Shown here piece after piece: positions 46,275 through 55,452 of a stretch of DNA of 64,000 bases (position 1 is its first letter; each line of letters starts with the position of its first letter). The DNA lies in contig LR026961.1 of assembly GCA_900498135.1 (NCBI GenBank), positions 2,414,666 through 2,478,665 of the forward strand. Direction: 5' to 3'. The stretch comes from an uncultured Desulfatiglans sp. Lineage in GTDB: Bacteria > Desulfobacterota > DSM-4660 > Desulfatiglandales > Desulfatiglandaceae. The notes under the pieces were generated by a model, which was not told where the DNA came from, searched no databases, and was given only the letters and a program-made list of their open reading frames with translations. The position numbers were made by a program, and so were the translations under genes.

Positions 46275-46337
46275 ATCCAAGACGGGGAGTGAAGCGAACG
46301 TCAATCGGAACAAGTTCGGTCCGAGGAATAAATTTCT

Positions 46338-46823
46338 ATGAGCGATATGAAAGCCTTAGACTTGAAGGGGTTTGTGAATAACGGAATGCGTGAAGTCTTC
46401 TCGACGATGCTGTCCATGGACCTGGAACCAAGCGGACGACCTTCGACGGATGGTTCCGGTCGGGAAGAGCGGATTGTCGGTTCTGTGAGCTTTGCCGGTG
46501 CCGTCATGGGGAGTGTCAGCATTACTTTGAGTTCGGGATTCGGGCGTGAAATTACGGCTGCCATGCTCGGCATGTCGCCTGATGAGGTGGAGGACCAGGA
46601 GGAGATCGACGACGCTGTCGCGGAAATGAGCAACATGATCGGCGGCTATCTGAAGTCGCGATTCTGTGATTCCGGTTTGCCTTGCGAGCTATCTATCCCC
46701 TCGATTACCAGTGGAACGGATTTCAAGATCGAATTGATGAATTGGGAGCAGCATGAGCAATTCAGCTTCGCTCATGACGGCAAGCAGGTTGAGGTGGCGG
46801 TCTTTCTAAAAGCGGGATCCTGA
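46338..46823 (+). CDS. CheX-like chemotaxis phosphatase family protein (second)
   Basis: 161 aa, clearly related to the protein at 29245. It has LKGFVNNGMREVFSTMLSMD, IVGSVSFAGAVMGSVSITLS, the helix with the E-x2-N signature (AVAEMSNMIGGYLKSRFCDS) and GLPCELSIPSITSGTDFKIE. It sits upstream of a receiver-STAS gene and downstream of a histidine kinase, so its CheY-type substrate may be one of the local receivers. Confidence 0.87.
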   Translation: MSDMKALDLKGFVNNGMREVFSTMLSMDLEPSGRPSTDGSGREERIVGSVSFAGAVMGSVSITLSSGFGREITAAMLGMSPDEVEDQEEIDDAVAEMSNMIGGYLKSRFCDSGLPCELSIPSITSGTDFKIELMNWEQHEQFSFAHDGKQVEVAVFLKAGS

Positions 46824-47017
46824 CACTTTCCCCATCTTTTGCGTTTTCTCCCGGCCTCGTCCGGGAGATCCGGCTGTGGATGCCCTTCGTGCCCTTTTTG
46901 GGTGATTCCTGGCCCGTGGAGAGGCGGGGCAAAAGGAGATACGGTGCGTGGGTCTCTCCCCCGGAAACTCCGAAAGGTGTGAGGCGTACTCAAAAAAAAG
47001 AAACAGGAGATAGACTT

Positions 47018-47761
47018 ATGACGCATAAGGTACTGACCGTGGATGACAGTAAGACTATCCGTACTATTGTCAAGAAGGCCTTCAAACCTTATGACTGTGA
47101 GATGTTCGAGGCCGAAAACGGCGTAGAAGGTCTGGCTGTGGCTGTAAAGGTCCAACCGGATTTGATAGTTCTGGATCTGACCATGCCCGTGATGAACGGG
47201 CTAGAGATGCTCGAGAAATTGCGCGATCAACAGACGTTCATGGCGATACCGGTTATCATGCTGACAGCCGAATCCGGAAGGGAAAACGTGATCAGGATCG
47301 TCAAGATGGGGGTCAAGGATTACATCGTCAAGCCGTTCAAAGGTGAGCAATTGATTGAGCGGGCGGAAAAAATCCTGAAACTGGAGTTGAAGAAAGATGG
47401 GGATGGAGAGGGCTTGGAGGTCATGAATCATATCGTGACTGACGGCGAATTCGAGATTGTTCTATTGTCCGACAAGTTTTCCAAACCTTTTCAGAGCGCA
47501 TTAGAGGAGTTTTTGCAGAAGCGGATCAGGAGGATGAAGGAAGGGGAACGGAAAAAGGTCATTTTCGATCTCAGTACCGTATCGGCCGTGAGTGTCTCCC
47601 TGGTCAAACTTTTGATCTCCCTGTTCAGCAAATGCGATGCGGCGAGTTGCCCTTACGCCGTTGCAGCCAATCGCGGCGTTGCCCAGGAGATGAAAGGCTT
47701 GGCTGAGTTGAGTTCCGTTGCCATCGCTGAGGGCGTCGACGCGGCTAAACAAGCCATTTAG
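47018..47761 (+). CDS. Receiver-STAS-like fusion protein, 247 aa
   Basis: The N-terminal receiver domain (VLTVDDSKTIRTIVKKAFKP, LIVLDLTMPVMNGLEMLEKL, VIMLTAESGRENV, KDYIVKPFKGEQLIERA) has all phosphorylation residues. Residues ~140-247 look like a STAS/anti-anti-sigma fold (FEIVLLSDKFSKPFQSALEE, KKVIFDLSTVSAVSVSLVKL), with a Ser in the position usually phosphorylated. ATG 47018 is chosen for AGGAGA eight bases upstream. The stop overlaps the convergent hybrid kinase gene by four bases. The design suggests phospho-dependent partner switching. Confidence 0.87.
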   Translation: MTHKVLTVDDSKTIRTIVKKAFKPYDCEMFEAENGVEGLAVAVKVQPDLIVLDLTMPVMNGLEMLEKLRDQQTFMAIPVIMLTAESGRENVIRIVKMGVKDYIVKPFKGEQLIERAEKILKLELKKDGDGEGLEVMNHIVTDGEFEIVLLSDKFSKPFQSALEEFLQKRIRRMKEGERKKVIFDLSTVSAVSVSLVKLLISLFSKCDAASCPYAVAANRGVAQEMKGLAELSSVAIAEGVDAAKQAI

Positions 47762-50700
47762 GGGGCAAGAACGCCTTCTGGTTCTGCTTTCAATAAGTTG
47801 ACCAGCAACCGGTGCAGTTCGGTGATACGGTAGGGTTTGCCGATCGCGGCATTGAAGCCGAACTCCCGGTAATTTACAATGAGGGGGTGGTTGGCGTACC
47901 CGCTGGCTACAATGGCTATCGCAGCGGGATTGATGGCGCGCAAGCCGTCGAGTGTCTCTTTGGCACCCATACCACCCGGAACGGTCAAATCCAGGATAGT
48001 GATGTCGAAAGTCTTTCCTGCTTCGTTTGCAGCGCGATAAGTCTGGAGCGCCGTCTCTCCATCACTGGCGCAAACCACTGTATAGCCCATCGATTCAAAT
48101 GCTTCCTGAAGGACGTCGAGCAGTTCGGCCTCATTATCCATGATCAGGATGCGGCCTTTTCCCTTCAGCTCTCTCTGCTCTTCGCCGTCTTGGTCATGCA
48201 GGGATGGGGGTTCCCAGCCCTCCTTACCGGCTGCCGGCAGGTAGAGGGTGAAAACCGATCCTTCACCGGGGGTGCTTTCCACCACGATATGGCCGTTGTG
48301 CTTCTTTATGATCGCATAGGAGGTCGCCAAGCCGAGCCCGGAGCCCCCCGCCTTCGTGCTGAAATAAGGATCGAATATCCTGCACAGGTTTTCACGGGGA
48401 ATGCCGGCACCCTGATCACGAATGGAGATTTGGACGTATTTCCCTGCGGACAGCAGGGGGTGAAATGATCCGCTTACAAAGATGTTGCAAGCTTGAATAC
48501 GGATGACGCCTCCGTTCGGCATGGACTGTTCGGCATTGATGATCAAGTTGTTTAGGACCTGATTGATCTGCCCCGGGTCGCAATTCACCGGTTTCAGATC
48601 GTCCGGAATCTGACAATCGTGAGTGACATTCGATCCCCGCAAGGCGAAACAGACCGAATCCAGGATAATAGCTTTGATTGATGAGGGTTGCTTTATAGGG
48701 ACGTAGCCCCTTCTGCTGAAGGTCAGAAGTTGCTGAGTGAGATCCTTGGCCCGGAAGGATGCCTTTTCAGCCTGAACCAGCTTTTCGTAAGCTTTCTCCT
48801 CCGGCTGGAGGTACATCTTGGCCAGGCTGATCTGCCCCGATATTGCAGTCAGGATATTGTTGAAGTCATGTGCGATGCCGCCTGATAGAAGGGCCAATGA
48901 TTCATATTTCTGGGCCTTTCCGATTTCTTCTTCCATCCTTGTCTTTTCCGTTATGTCCCGGAAGACAACCACAGCCCCTAAGATTTTACCCTGCCGGTCG
49001 ATGATGGGCGCGATGCTGTCCCAGATCAGACGTTCTTCATTGTTCCTATCCATCAGAATGGTGCTGGCGTCAAAATCCTTGATCTGTCCGCTCCGGATGA
49101 CCTCGTCGACAAGCCCTTTCTTGGTCTGGCGCGAGGATGTGTCCAAAAGCTTGAACACGTGGTCGATAGGTTTTCCGGCAGCCTCATCCTGAGAAAAACC
49201 AGTTATATCCTCTGCCACCTTATTCAATAAAACCACTCGGCCTCCCTCGTCTGCAGCGATGACCCCGTCACCGATGCTTCTGAGCGTCACGGCCAGTCGC
49301 TCCTTTTCGGTTTCGAGGGCTGACAGGGCATTCTTTTCCGCCGATATATCTCGAATGACTGACTGCCGCAAATGGGTGTCCTGACCGAGGGGCAGAGAGC
49401 TGAGGGTCGCGTATAAGCTGCCCCCATCAGGCCTTTTCAGCTTAATTTCATGAGTTTTGCCGTCTGGAAGGGCCAACGCCTCTTTCAGTTTCAAGCCGGC
49501 TTCAGAAGGGTGTTTTTCGAAGAGTTCCTGAATGAGCGGGGCTTCTTCATCCGGCATTTTTTCATCTAATGAGAGAACAATCCTAGCCCTTTGGTTACAG
49601 CGCAGCATTCGGCCCTGGGGGTCGTGCAGGATAATTGCATCATCGGAGTGCTGGAAAAGGCTTTCGAACCGGTCCGTACTGATCTTCAAGGCGTGGATAA
49701 ACCGTTCGTTCCTGGCCAGTGCCAGGCTGAGGGATTCTGCGCCGGCACGGGCCTTTTCAAGAAGGGCGATGCGCCGCAGGGTCCCTTCCATAACTGCCTT
49801 AAGATGATCGAAGACGTATCGCATACCGCTCAGTACCGCCAACTGTGTTTTGTCGGTCAAACGCAGTGCCAGTTCACCGGTCATCGTACCCTCTGGTCTA
49901 AACGGCAAAATGAAATAGGGGTCCTGAAATTCAAACCACGGCATCTTTGTTGAGCCCCGCCCTGCCGGATTTCCCGGTTGGCCCCTTTTGTCGATCAAAC
50001 TCTCCATCTCTTGAAGAGGGTGATGATAGCCGCTGTCCTCCGTTGCCCCTTGATAGTGTAGCGGAAACTCAAACAGGCGTGCAGATGCTCCATCCAACCA
50101 GCAAGCCCCTTCCAGATCGACATTATCCCCAGCGTCTCTGCAGCAGACCAGTCCGGTTTCTATCTCCATGCTCTCGCGCACATGGTCGGCGGTCGTCAAC
50201 AAGAATGTGTGGATGTCATCCGCTTCAAGCAAGAGTTGCTGTAGGCTCAGGATGCCTTCCAGAAGACGTCGCTCTTCTTTTTGTCTCCTCAAGCTCTGGC
50301 TGCCTGAAATCATACGGTCTAGCGTCCTTCTCGCCGCCTTGAGACATGCGAGATAGAAGTCCTTTTCATCTCGATGAATCTCCAGCAAGGTCGCTCGTCG
50401 AGAGATCTGCCGACCGATAACGTCCAGAATTGCCGCATATGAATTCTCGGGTATGCCCAGGATCTGGAACAGGCTTTTCCGTTCTTCAGGACCTCGGATA
50501 GGCGGCAGGGTGTCTGCCATACAATCGTGAGACAGAAGATCCGCCAGCTGAATGATGTGCATCAGCCTTTGGTTCCGAATGAATGTCAGGTCCTTCATGG
50601 TGTCCAAAGCGCGATGGTGCAGCCAGATGACGTGTACCATGATTTCAGGCAGACGCCATTTCTCCGCCAACCACTTTCCTGCGAGCGTGTGATCGCATCC

Positions 50701-51303
50701 GAAGAGGTCTTCTTCCATTTCCAGCAGTGATTCACCGGGGACTTGCGAGTTCAGAATCTGCTCCCAATCGGTTCTGAAAAAGGCATGAAAAACCATTCGG
50801 CCGATATCGTGAAGAAGACCGCCGAGAAACGCCTCTGTTTTAAGAGAAGGCGCGGTTTTATCAGCCAGTATTTCAGCCGCAACGGCACATCCCAGACTGT
50901 GCAACCATAGTTGATGATCCACTTCGTTTGAATCGCCGGCGAAGGTGTAACGCAAGGACTGAAAAACCAAAAGGGTCATCGTCAAATGGCGGATTTCATC
51001 CAGCCCGAGCAGCACCACAGCGTTCCTGACGGATGTGACCGGTGCACGCAGACCATGGTAGACCGAATTGACGAGGCTGATCACCTTCATCGCGACGGCT
51101 GCATCCGTGGTAATGAGATCGGCGACCTCTTCGAGATCGATTTCGTCGCGATCGAAGATCTCGAGAAGTTTGGTAACCAAGGTGGGAAAAGCAGGCAAAT
51201 TTTCGATTTGTCTTACAACTCTACGCACCTTGTTGGTTTTATGGTCCATCGGCTGCATGTCGAAAGACTTTTGAGCCCTGCCAAAGTCGTTTGAAAATCC
51301 CAT
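47758..51303 (-). CDS. HDOD - sensory - PAS - PAS hybrid histidine kinase with receiver, 1181 aa
   Basis: An HDOD domain comes first (about 20-230; IENLPAFPTLVTKLLEIFDR, GGLLHDIGRMVFHAFF). A GAF-like region follows (about 360-540), then a PAS domain (FQHSDDAIILHDPQGRMLRC), a second PAS (IGDGVIAADEGGRVVLLNKV) and a HisKA (LALLSGGIAHDFNNILTAIS, with the H in AHDFNN). An HATPase (NLIINAEQSMPNGG, GSGLGLATSYAIIKKHNG) and a C-terminal receiver (GRILIMDNEAELLDVLQEAF, ITILDLTVPGGMGAKETLDG, GKPYRITE) complete it. No membrane helices. ATG 51303 has AGGAGAT six bases upstream and is preferred to TTG 51327. Confidence 0.9.
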   Translation of the reverse strand: MGFSNDFGRAQKSFDMQPMDHKTNKVRRVVRQIENLPAFPTLVTKLLEIFDRDEIDLEEVADLITTDAAVAMKVISLVNSVYHGLRAPVTSVRNAVVLLGLDEIRHLTMTLLVFQSLRYTFAGDSNEVDHQLWLHSLGCAVAAEILADKTAPSLKTEAFLGGLLHDIGRMVFHAFFRTDWEQILNSQVPGESLLEMEEDLFGCDHTLAGKWLAEKWRLPEIMVHVIWLHHRALDTMKDLTFIRNQRLMHIIQLADLLSHDCMADTLPPIRGPEERKSLFQILGIPENSYAAILDVIGRQISRRATLLEIHRDEKDFYLACLKAARRTLDRMISGSQSLRRQKEERRLLEGILSLQQLLLEADDIHTFLLTTADHVRESMEIETGLVCCRDAGDNVDLEGACWLDGASARLFEFPLHYQGATEDSGYHHPLQEMESLIDKRGQPGNPAGRGSTKMPWFEFQDPYFILPFRPEGTMTGELALRLTDKTQLAVLSGMRYVFDHLKAVMEGTLRRIALLEKARAGAESLSLALARNERFIHALKISTDRFESLFQHSDDAIILHDPQGRMLRCNQRARIVLSLDEKMPDEEAPLIQELFEKHPSEAGLKLKEALALPDGKTHEIKLKRPDGGSLYATLSSLPLGQDTHLRQSVIRDISAEKNALSALETEKERLAVTLRSIGDGVIAADEGGRVVLLNKVAEDITGFSQDEAAGKPIDHVFKLLDTSSRQTKKGLVDEVIRSGQIKDFDASTILMDRNNEERLIWDSIAPIIDRQGKILGAVVVFRDITEKTRMEEEIGKAQKYESLALLSGGIAHDFNNILTAISGQISLAKMYLQPEEKAYEKLVQAEKASFRAKDLTQQLLTFSRRGYVPIKQPSSIKAIILDSVCFALRGSNVTHDCQIPDDLKPVNCDPGQINQVLNNLIINAEQSMPNGGVIRIQACNIFVSGSFHPLLSAGKYVQISIRDQGAGIPRENLCRIFDPYFSTKAGGSGLGLATSYAIIKKHNGHIVVESTPGEGSVFTLYLPAAGKEGWEPPSLHDQDGEEQRELKGKGRILIMDNEAELLDVLQEAFESMGYTVVCASDGETALQTYRAANEAGKTFDITILDLTVPGGMGAKETLDGLRAINPAAIAIVASGYANHPLIVNYREFGFNAAIGKPYRITELHRLLVNLLKAEPEGVLAP

Positions 51304-51781
51304 AAGGATCTCCTGTCGATTTTTCAAGAATGCCGTTTTTCCCCTGCCGAACTTTGTTTAGCCGGAGTCGATTGAGGAATCCGCAGCGGCTCTGAAAAGG
51401 AGCCCCGTCGGCATCCATATCCTATTTCGGGATTGGAGCCGGACTTGTTCATGAAAGACTGTGATGGACATGCACTAGTGTATTTTTCGGCTGTTCACGC
51501 CGGAACTTTAGCTTTTTTGCACTATGGATTGAAGCTGCATTCGCTGTCGCTGCGGCCTCTTCTTTTTCTTCCCTGTTTTCAAGGGAGCAGAGGAAGGATT
51601 TATTGACAATTTTTGGTTGATTTTGTATTTTTCTGGCCTGATCCTGTAGCCGCCTGGCTGCGGCAGATGAGCAGCATCCCATTTTCTTAAATCAATCGCT
51701 GACGATATTTTTTCGCTGTAGGGGCAATTTCGATATCCCTGACGGCTACTCGTTCTATCCGATGCAAGGTATAGGAAGTCG
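51304..51781. other. Intergenic region between divergent kinase and NtrC-type regulator
   Basis: About 480 bp. A possible old relic of the dispersed repeat is seen at 51415-51450 (TCCTATTTCGGGATTGGAGC). A reverse frame of 77 codons (51449-51682) starts GCCSSAAARR and has no ribosome site. No -24/-12 promoter was seen. Confidence 0.35.
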
Positions 51782-53125
51782 ATGGACCATTTTCAAATTC
51801 TTTTCGTCGATGATGAACCCGATATAAGAGAAATTGCTCATAAATATATGACCTTCCATGGGTATAAGATCCGAGTCGCCGAAAGCGGTGATGTGGCTCT
51901 CGAACGCCTGCGTATGGAGCGGTTTCCGGTCGTATTTACGGATTTATTCATGCCCGGAATGGATGGATTGACTCTCCTGAAGATCATCAAAGATGAATGG
52001 CCGGCCACGGATGTGGTTGTTTTGACGGGATATGGCAGTATCAAGTCAGCTATTGAAGCGACGAAGCTCGGATGTTATGACTACCTGCAAAAACCGATGA
52101 AACTAGAGCGCTTGAAGCTTTTGGTGGACCAGATCGCAGAACGCTGGAAAAAGACCGAGCCCGATAATTTGCTCGAGGTGGATGGAGATTACGGCAGCTT
52201 TGACGGGGTGGTGGGCAAGAGTCCGCGGATGCAGGAGATATTCGCCCTTATTTCCAAAATCAGCTCGAACGGTCCTACGGTATTGATCCATGGCGAGAGC
52301 GGTACGGGCAAAGAGTTGATTGCCAGAGTAATCTGGCGAAAAAGCTCGCGGCAGGATAAACCTTTCGTGCCGGTCAATTGCGGGGCGATTCCTGAAGGGT
52401 TGGCCGAAAGTGAACTCTTCGGTCATGTGAACGGTGCTTTCACTGGAACGGTACGGGATACCAAAGGGTTGTTCGAGGCGGCTGACGGAGGAACACTCTT
52501 TCTGGATGAGATCACTGAAATTTCTTCTTGCATGCAAGTCAAGCTGTTGCGTGCTCTGCAGGAAAAGTGTATCCGGCGTGTAGGGGAGTCTAAAGAGTTG
52601 TCGGTTGATGTCAGAGTCATCGCCGCCACCAATCGTGATCCGTTGGTCAGTCTCCAAGAGGGCCGCTTGAGGGAGGATCTTTACTACCGGCTGAATGTCG
52701 TGCCGATTATGTTGCCGCCTTTGCGAGAGCGCAAAGAGGATGTTGAAGGGCTTGCTCGACATTTTTTGAAGCGACTGGAGCGGATGAATAAAAAAAACGG
52801 GCCGATTAGCATCACCACCCAAGCGCTTGATGCCCTTCGTCGATACCATTGGCCCGGCAATGTTCGAGAGCTTGAGAATGTCATAGAGAGGGCCTTTTTA
52901 TTATGTTCGGATCATTTGATCCGATTGTGTGATCTTCCTTCCAATATCGTTGCGATGCCACAAAACAGTTCCAGCCAAAATTTAAAACTCAGAACGCATG
53001 AAGCGAACCTGATCGAGAAGGCTCTGTCCGAGGCCGGCAGCAATAAAAGCACTGCCGCAGATCTGCTCGGGATCAACCTGAGCACGCTTTACCGGAAGAT
53101 GAAAAAATACGATATCCCTCTCTGA
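51782..53125 (+). CDS. NtrC-family response regulator with GAFTGT loop, 447 aa
   Basis: The receiver domain (FVDDEPDIREIAHKYM, VVFTDLFMPGMDGLTLL, DYLQKPMKLERLK) has full phosphorylation residues. The AAA+ domain (about 140-375) has Walker [16 protein letters not shown], Walker B GGTLFLDEITEISSC, AATNRDP and LPPLRERKEDVEGL. The Fis-type HTH (AADLLGINLSTLYRKMKKYD) ends the protein. The sigma-54-contacting loop reads VNGAFTGTVRDT instead of GAFTGA, a change in the most conserved motif of the family. It may still work or may have altered sigma-54 contact. Probable partners are the cytosolic kinases at 44528 or 47758. Confidence 0.95.
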   Translation: MDHFQILFVDDEPDIREIAHKYMTFHGYKIRVAESGDVALERLRMERFPVVFTDLFMPGMDGLTLLKIIKDEWPATDVVVLTGYGSIKSAIEATKLGCYDYLQKPMKLERLKLLVDQIAERWKKTEPDNLLEVDGDYGSFDGVVGKSPRMQEIFALISKISSNGPTVLIHGESGTGKELIARVIWRKSSRQDKPFVPVNCGAIPEGLAESELFGHVNGAFTGTVRDTKGLFEAADGGTLFLDEITEISSCMQVKLLRALQEKCIRRVGESKELSVDVRVIAATNRDPLVSLQEGRLREDLYYRLNVVPIMLPPLRERKEDVEGLARHFLKRLERMNKKNGPISITTQALDALRRYHWPGNVRELENVIERAFLLCSDHLIRLCDLPSNIVAMPQNSSSQNLKLRTHEANLIEKALSEAGSNKSTAADLLGINLSTLYRKMKKYDIPL

Positions 53126-53167
53126 TGGTCTTTTCGTTTCCCGCATGCAGTCCCACCGTTAGGTAGT

Positions 53168-53380
53168 TTCCATCCAGAAATGGTCTTTTTGGCCAATCTC
53201 GGCGTCAATCTGCACGTTTGCTTGTGCGGCGACCTGTTGGTCCTATTCGCACAAGTGATTGATTTTCTTAACCTTAGCAGGCTGGGCCTATCCCGAAGGG
53301 GTGGCCTGAGCACGCGAAGCGAGTGAAGAAAAATCCGCATTTCTGGACTGGAAACTGGGCCGTGCCGGTGAATCGTCCTA
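53168..53380 (+). repeat. Dispersed palindromic repeat, copy H (long form, tail truncated)
   Basis: The left end TTCCATCCAGAAATGG follows the regulator stop by 42 bp, with flank TAGGTAGT. The centre is altered on its right side (GCGGCGACCTGTTGGTCCTA). The module has a different sequence but the same shape as in copy D: GGCCTATCCC-GAA-GGGGTGGCC pairs over nine base pairs with one bulge, and CACGC-GAA-GCGAGTG forms the second hairpin. Homology fades after GTGCCGGTGAATCG. Confidence 0.87.
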
Positions 53381-53829
53381 TCCCATTTCATCGCTTGTGA
53401 GTTGAATCTTGAACGCTTTTGGCAAAATGCAAAAGCTCTTGCATTATGCAAAGTGGACGGGGCCGATTCATTGAAGGAAAGCTGGAGCTTATTGATCTGA
53501 TTTTGCAATCCCGTGAATTTTCTCGGGTGCCCGGCTTGTGTCGAGCTTTTTCAGAGGATCGGGGGAGATTGGGAAAAATCCGGACGTTTGAGCCTTCGGA
53601 CTCATCGCAAAACGGCTTGAACCCTTAACGGCGAAGGTCATTGGATATGGAGTGCGAGATGCTTTTTCCCAGTTTATGCCGTTTCAGTTCACGAGGCGGT
53701 TGCATTTGCATTTTACACAAGAGGACCGGACCTATTTCAGGTTCAAGGATAAGACCTCCATTGCCTTTTAATGCCGATCTTATTGAAATGTTTTGTTTCC
53801 TATAGTTGTACACGGGTCCTGGGGTATGA
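53381..53829. other. Intergenic region upstream of a sigma-54 activator
   Basis: About 450 bp between repeat H and the sigma-54 promoter. A 69-codon frame at 53419 begins with TTG and lacks a ribosome site. Nothing else is recognised. Confidence 0.35.
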
Positions 53830-53844
53830 TGGTATGGATCTTGC
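53830..53844 (+). promoter_or_regulatory. Sigma-54 promoter upstream of the FleQ-like activator
   Basis: TGGTAT-GGATC-TTGC followed by T: correct -24 and -12 elements with standard spacing. The expected start near 53856 leaves ~145 nt before the GTG at 54003. A sigma-54 activator under a sigma-54 promoter implies autoregulation or a cascade. Confidence 0.65.
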
Positions 53845-54002
53845 TCTTTCCTTGCGTGGTTACGAGGCGTAGAGCGATTCCGATGGAGCGTATTCCCGGG
53901 GTCCAGCTCAGTTCAAGGGTTTAAGAAGAAGATTGGTCCTCCGTCGGCCAGGATTAAAAAATCAGAAAAAAGCGGCTGCGGGATTTAAGGGGATCACCTT
54001 GG

Positions 54003-55076
54003 GTGGAGGAACCGTTGAACCACGTTTTCAATGCATTGCTGGAGGATGATCAAGAGCAGGGATCAGTGGGTGTTTCGCCCAAGTCGTCCCGTGCTGCTTC
54101 GCTAGCTTTCGGATCCTTGGTCGGCCAATGTGGCCAGATGCAGGCGGTTTACAGCCTTGTGCGCAAAGTTGCCCGAACCGATTCCACTGTGATCATATAC
54201 GGAGAGAGCGGAACGGGTAAGGAACTTGTAGCACGGGCGATTCATGAGACATCCGATAGGAGAGACAAGGCCTTTGTGGCGATTAATTGCGGTGCCATTC
54301 CGGAGAATCTCCTGGAAAGCGAACTCTTCGGTCATGTGAGAGGGGCTTTCACGGGCGCGACCACGAACAAGCCCGGAAAATTTGAGATGGCTGACGGCGG
54401 AACGATTTTTCTGGACGAAATTGGAGATATGAGTCCCGAACTGCAGGTCAAACTCCTGCGGGTTCTTGAAACTCGTTCCTTCGAGCCTGTCGGTGGAAAC
54501 CGCTCTTACAAGGTCGATGTACGTGTCTTGGCGGCTACCCATCGGGATTTAAGGGACGCTATTGCCAAGGGCCGTTTCAGAGAAGATCTGTTTTACCGCC
54601 TGCACGTCATTCCCGTCACCCTGCCGCCTCTGCGCGAGCGGAGGAATGATATCCCTTTGCTGGTGGAGCATTTCGTAGCGCACTTCAACGCTGCCAAAGG
54701 AATGAGTATCGCCGGTATCCGGTCGGACGCCCTCGAACGTCTGGTGGATTACCACTGGCCCGGGAATGTCCGGGAACTCAAGAATATGATGGAACGTCTG
54801 ACAATTCTCCGGGGGCAAGGGGAAATCGATCTATCCGATTTGCCTGACAAATTTCTTGCCATGTCATCTGCCGAGGCAAAGTTTGTTCCGCAGATTGAGT
54901 TTTCAGAGGAAGGGATTTGTTTGAATACAGCAGTGACCGAGTTTGAAAAGGCGTTGATACTCCAGTCGCTTCAGAAAACGCAGTGGGTGAAGAACAAGGC
55001 GGCGAAGCTCCTGCACTTGAATCGCACAACACTCGTCGAAAAGATCAAACGCCACCAGTTGCAGCCGTGCTGCTGA
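54003..55076 (+). CDS. Sigma-54 activator without receiver domain, FleQ/FlrA-like, 357 aa
   Basis: A ~40-residue N-terminus precedes the AAA+ domain directly (Walker [87 protein letters not shown]). The C-terminal Fis-type HTH is KNKAAKLLHLNRTTLVEKIK. Lacking a receiver, it is not controlled by phosphorylation and would be constitutive or regulated by partners. Its place just upstream of the FlbD-like gene and the flgB operon suggests the top regulator of flagellar gene expression. The start is GTG 54003 with an AAGGGGAT leader. Confidence 0.92.
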   Translation: MEEPLNHVFNALLEDDQEQGSVGVSPKSSRAASLAFGSLVGQCGQMQAVYSLVRKVARTDSTVIIYGESGTGKELVARAIHETSDRRDKAFVAINCGAIPENLLESELFGHVRGAFTGATTNKPGKFEMADGGTIFLDEIGDMSPELQVKLLRVLETRSFEPVGGNRSYKVDVRVLAATHRDLRDAIAKGRFREDLFYRLHVIPVTLPPLRERRNDIPLLVEHFVAHFNAAKGMSIAGIRSDALERLVDYHWPGNVRELKNMMERLTILRGQGEIDLSDLPDKFLAMSSAEAKFVPQIEFSEEGICLNTAVTEFEKALILQSLQKTQWVKNKAAKLLHLNRTTLVEKIKRHQLQPCC

Positions 55077-55306
55077 CCATCATCGTGTCAAATATATGAC
55101 GACCGGTTCGGACTGTTGACGCCCGATGTCACAAGGCGCTGCTCCGTCCTTGCAGGTCGAATGCACTGCCCTACTGCACCGGCTTTTTAATCATATCTCC
55201 CACACCCGATGTTTGTTCCTCCTTCTAAAGGCTCTTTAAGATTTCCCCCTATTTGACCCATAGTCATTCCAGGTCCACTTTTCTCATACGATGTTTTTCC
55301 AATCGG

Positions 55307-55321
55307 TGGCATGTTTCTTGC
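55307..55321 (+). promoter_or_regulatory. Sigma-54 promoter of the FlbD-like gene
   Basis: TGGCAT-GTTTC-TTGC followed by C. The -24 GG and -12 GC dinucleotides are correctly spaced. The expected start is near 55333, about 120 nt before the ATG at 55453. Confidence 0.75.
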
Positions 55322-55452
55322 CGTTTCTAAGACAGATCTCATTTGGGGCCGGTTCCCACGGATTCCGATTGGGGTTGTGCAGTGACGCAAGAAAGACGCC
55401 TGTATCCATCCAGGGGAATGCCGGCGAGTGAAGGGAAAGGAGTAACGGCTGC

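Noticed and set aside
51449-51682. 77-codon reverse ORF upstream of the hybrid kinase
   Set aside because: Low-complexity Ala/Arg/Glu/Lys sequence without a ribosome site. Part of it overlaps a likely relic of the dispersed repeat.
53419-53628. 69-codon ORF between repeat H and the FleQ-like activator
   Set aside because: TTG start without a ribosome site, no recognisable pattern, and it crosses likely promoter-proximal DNA.
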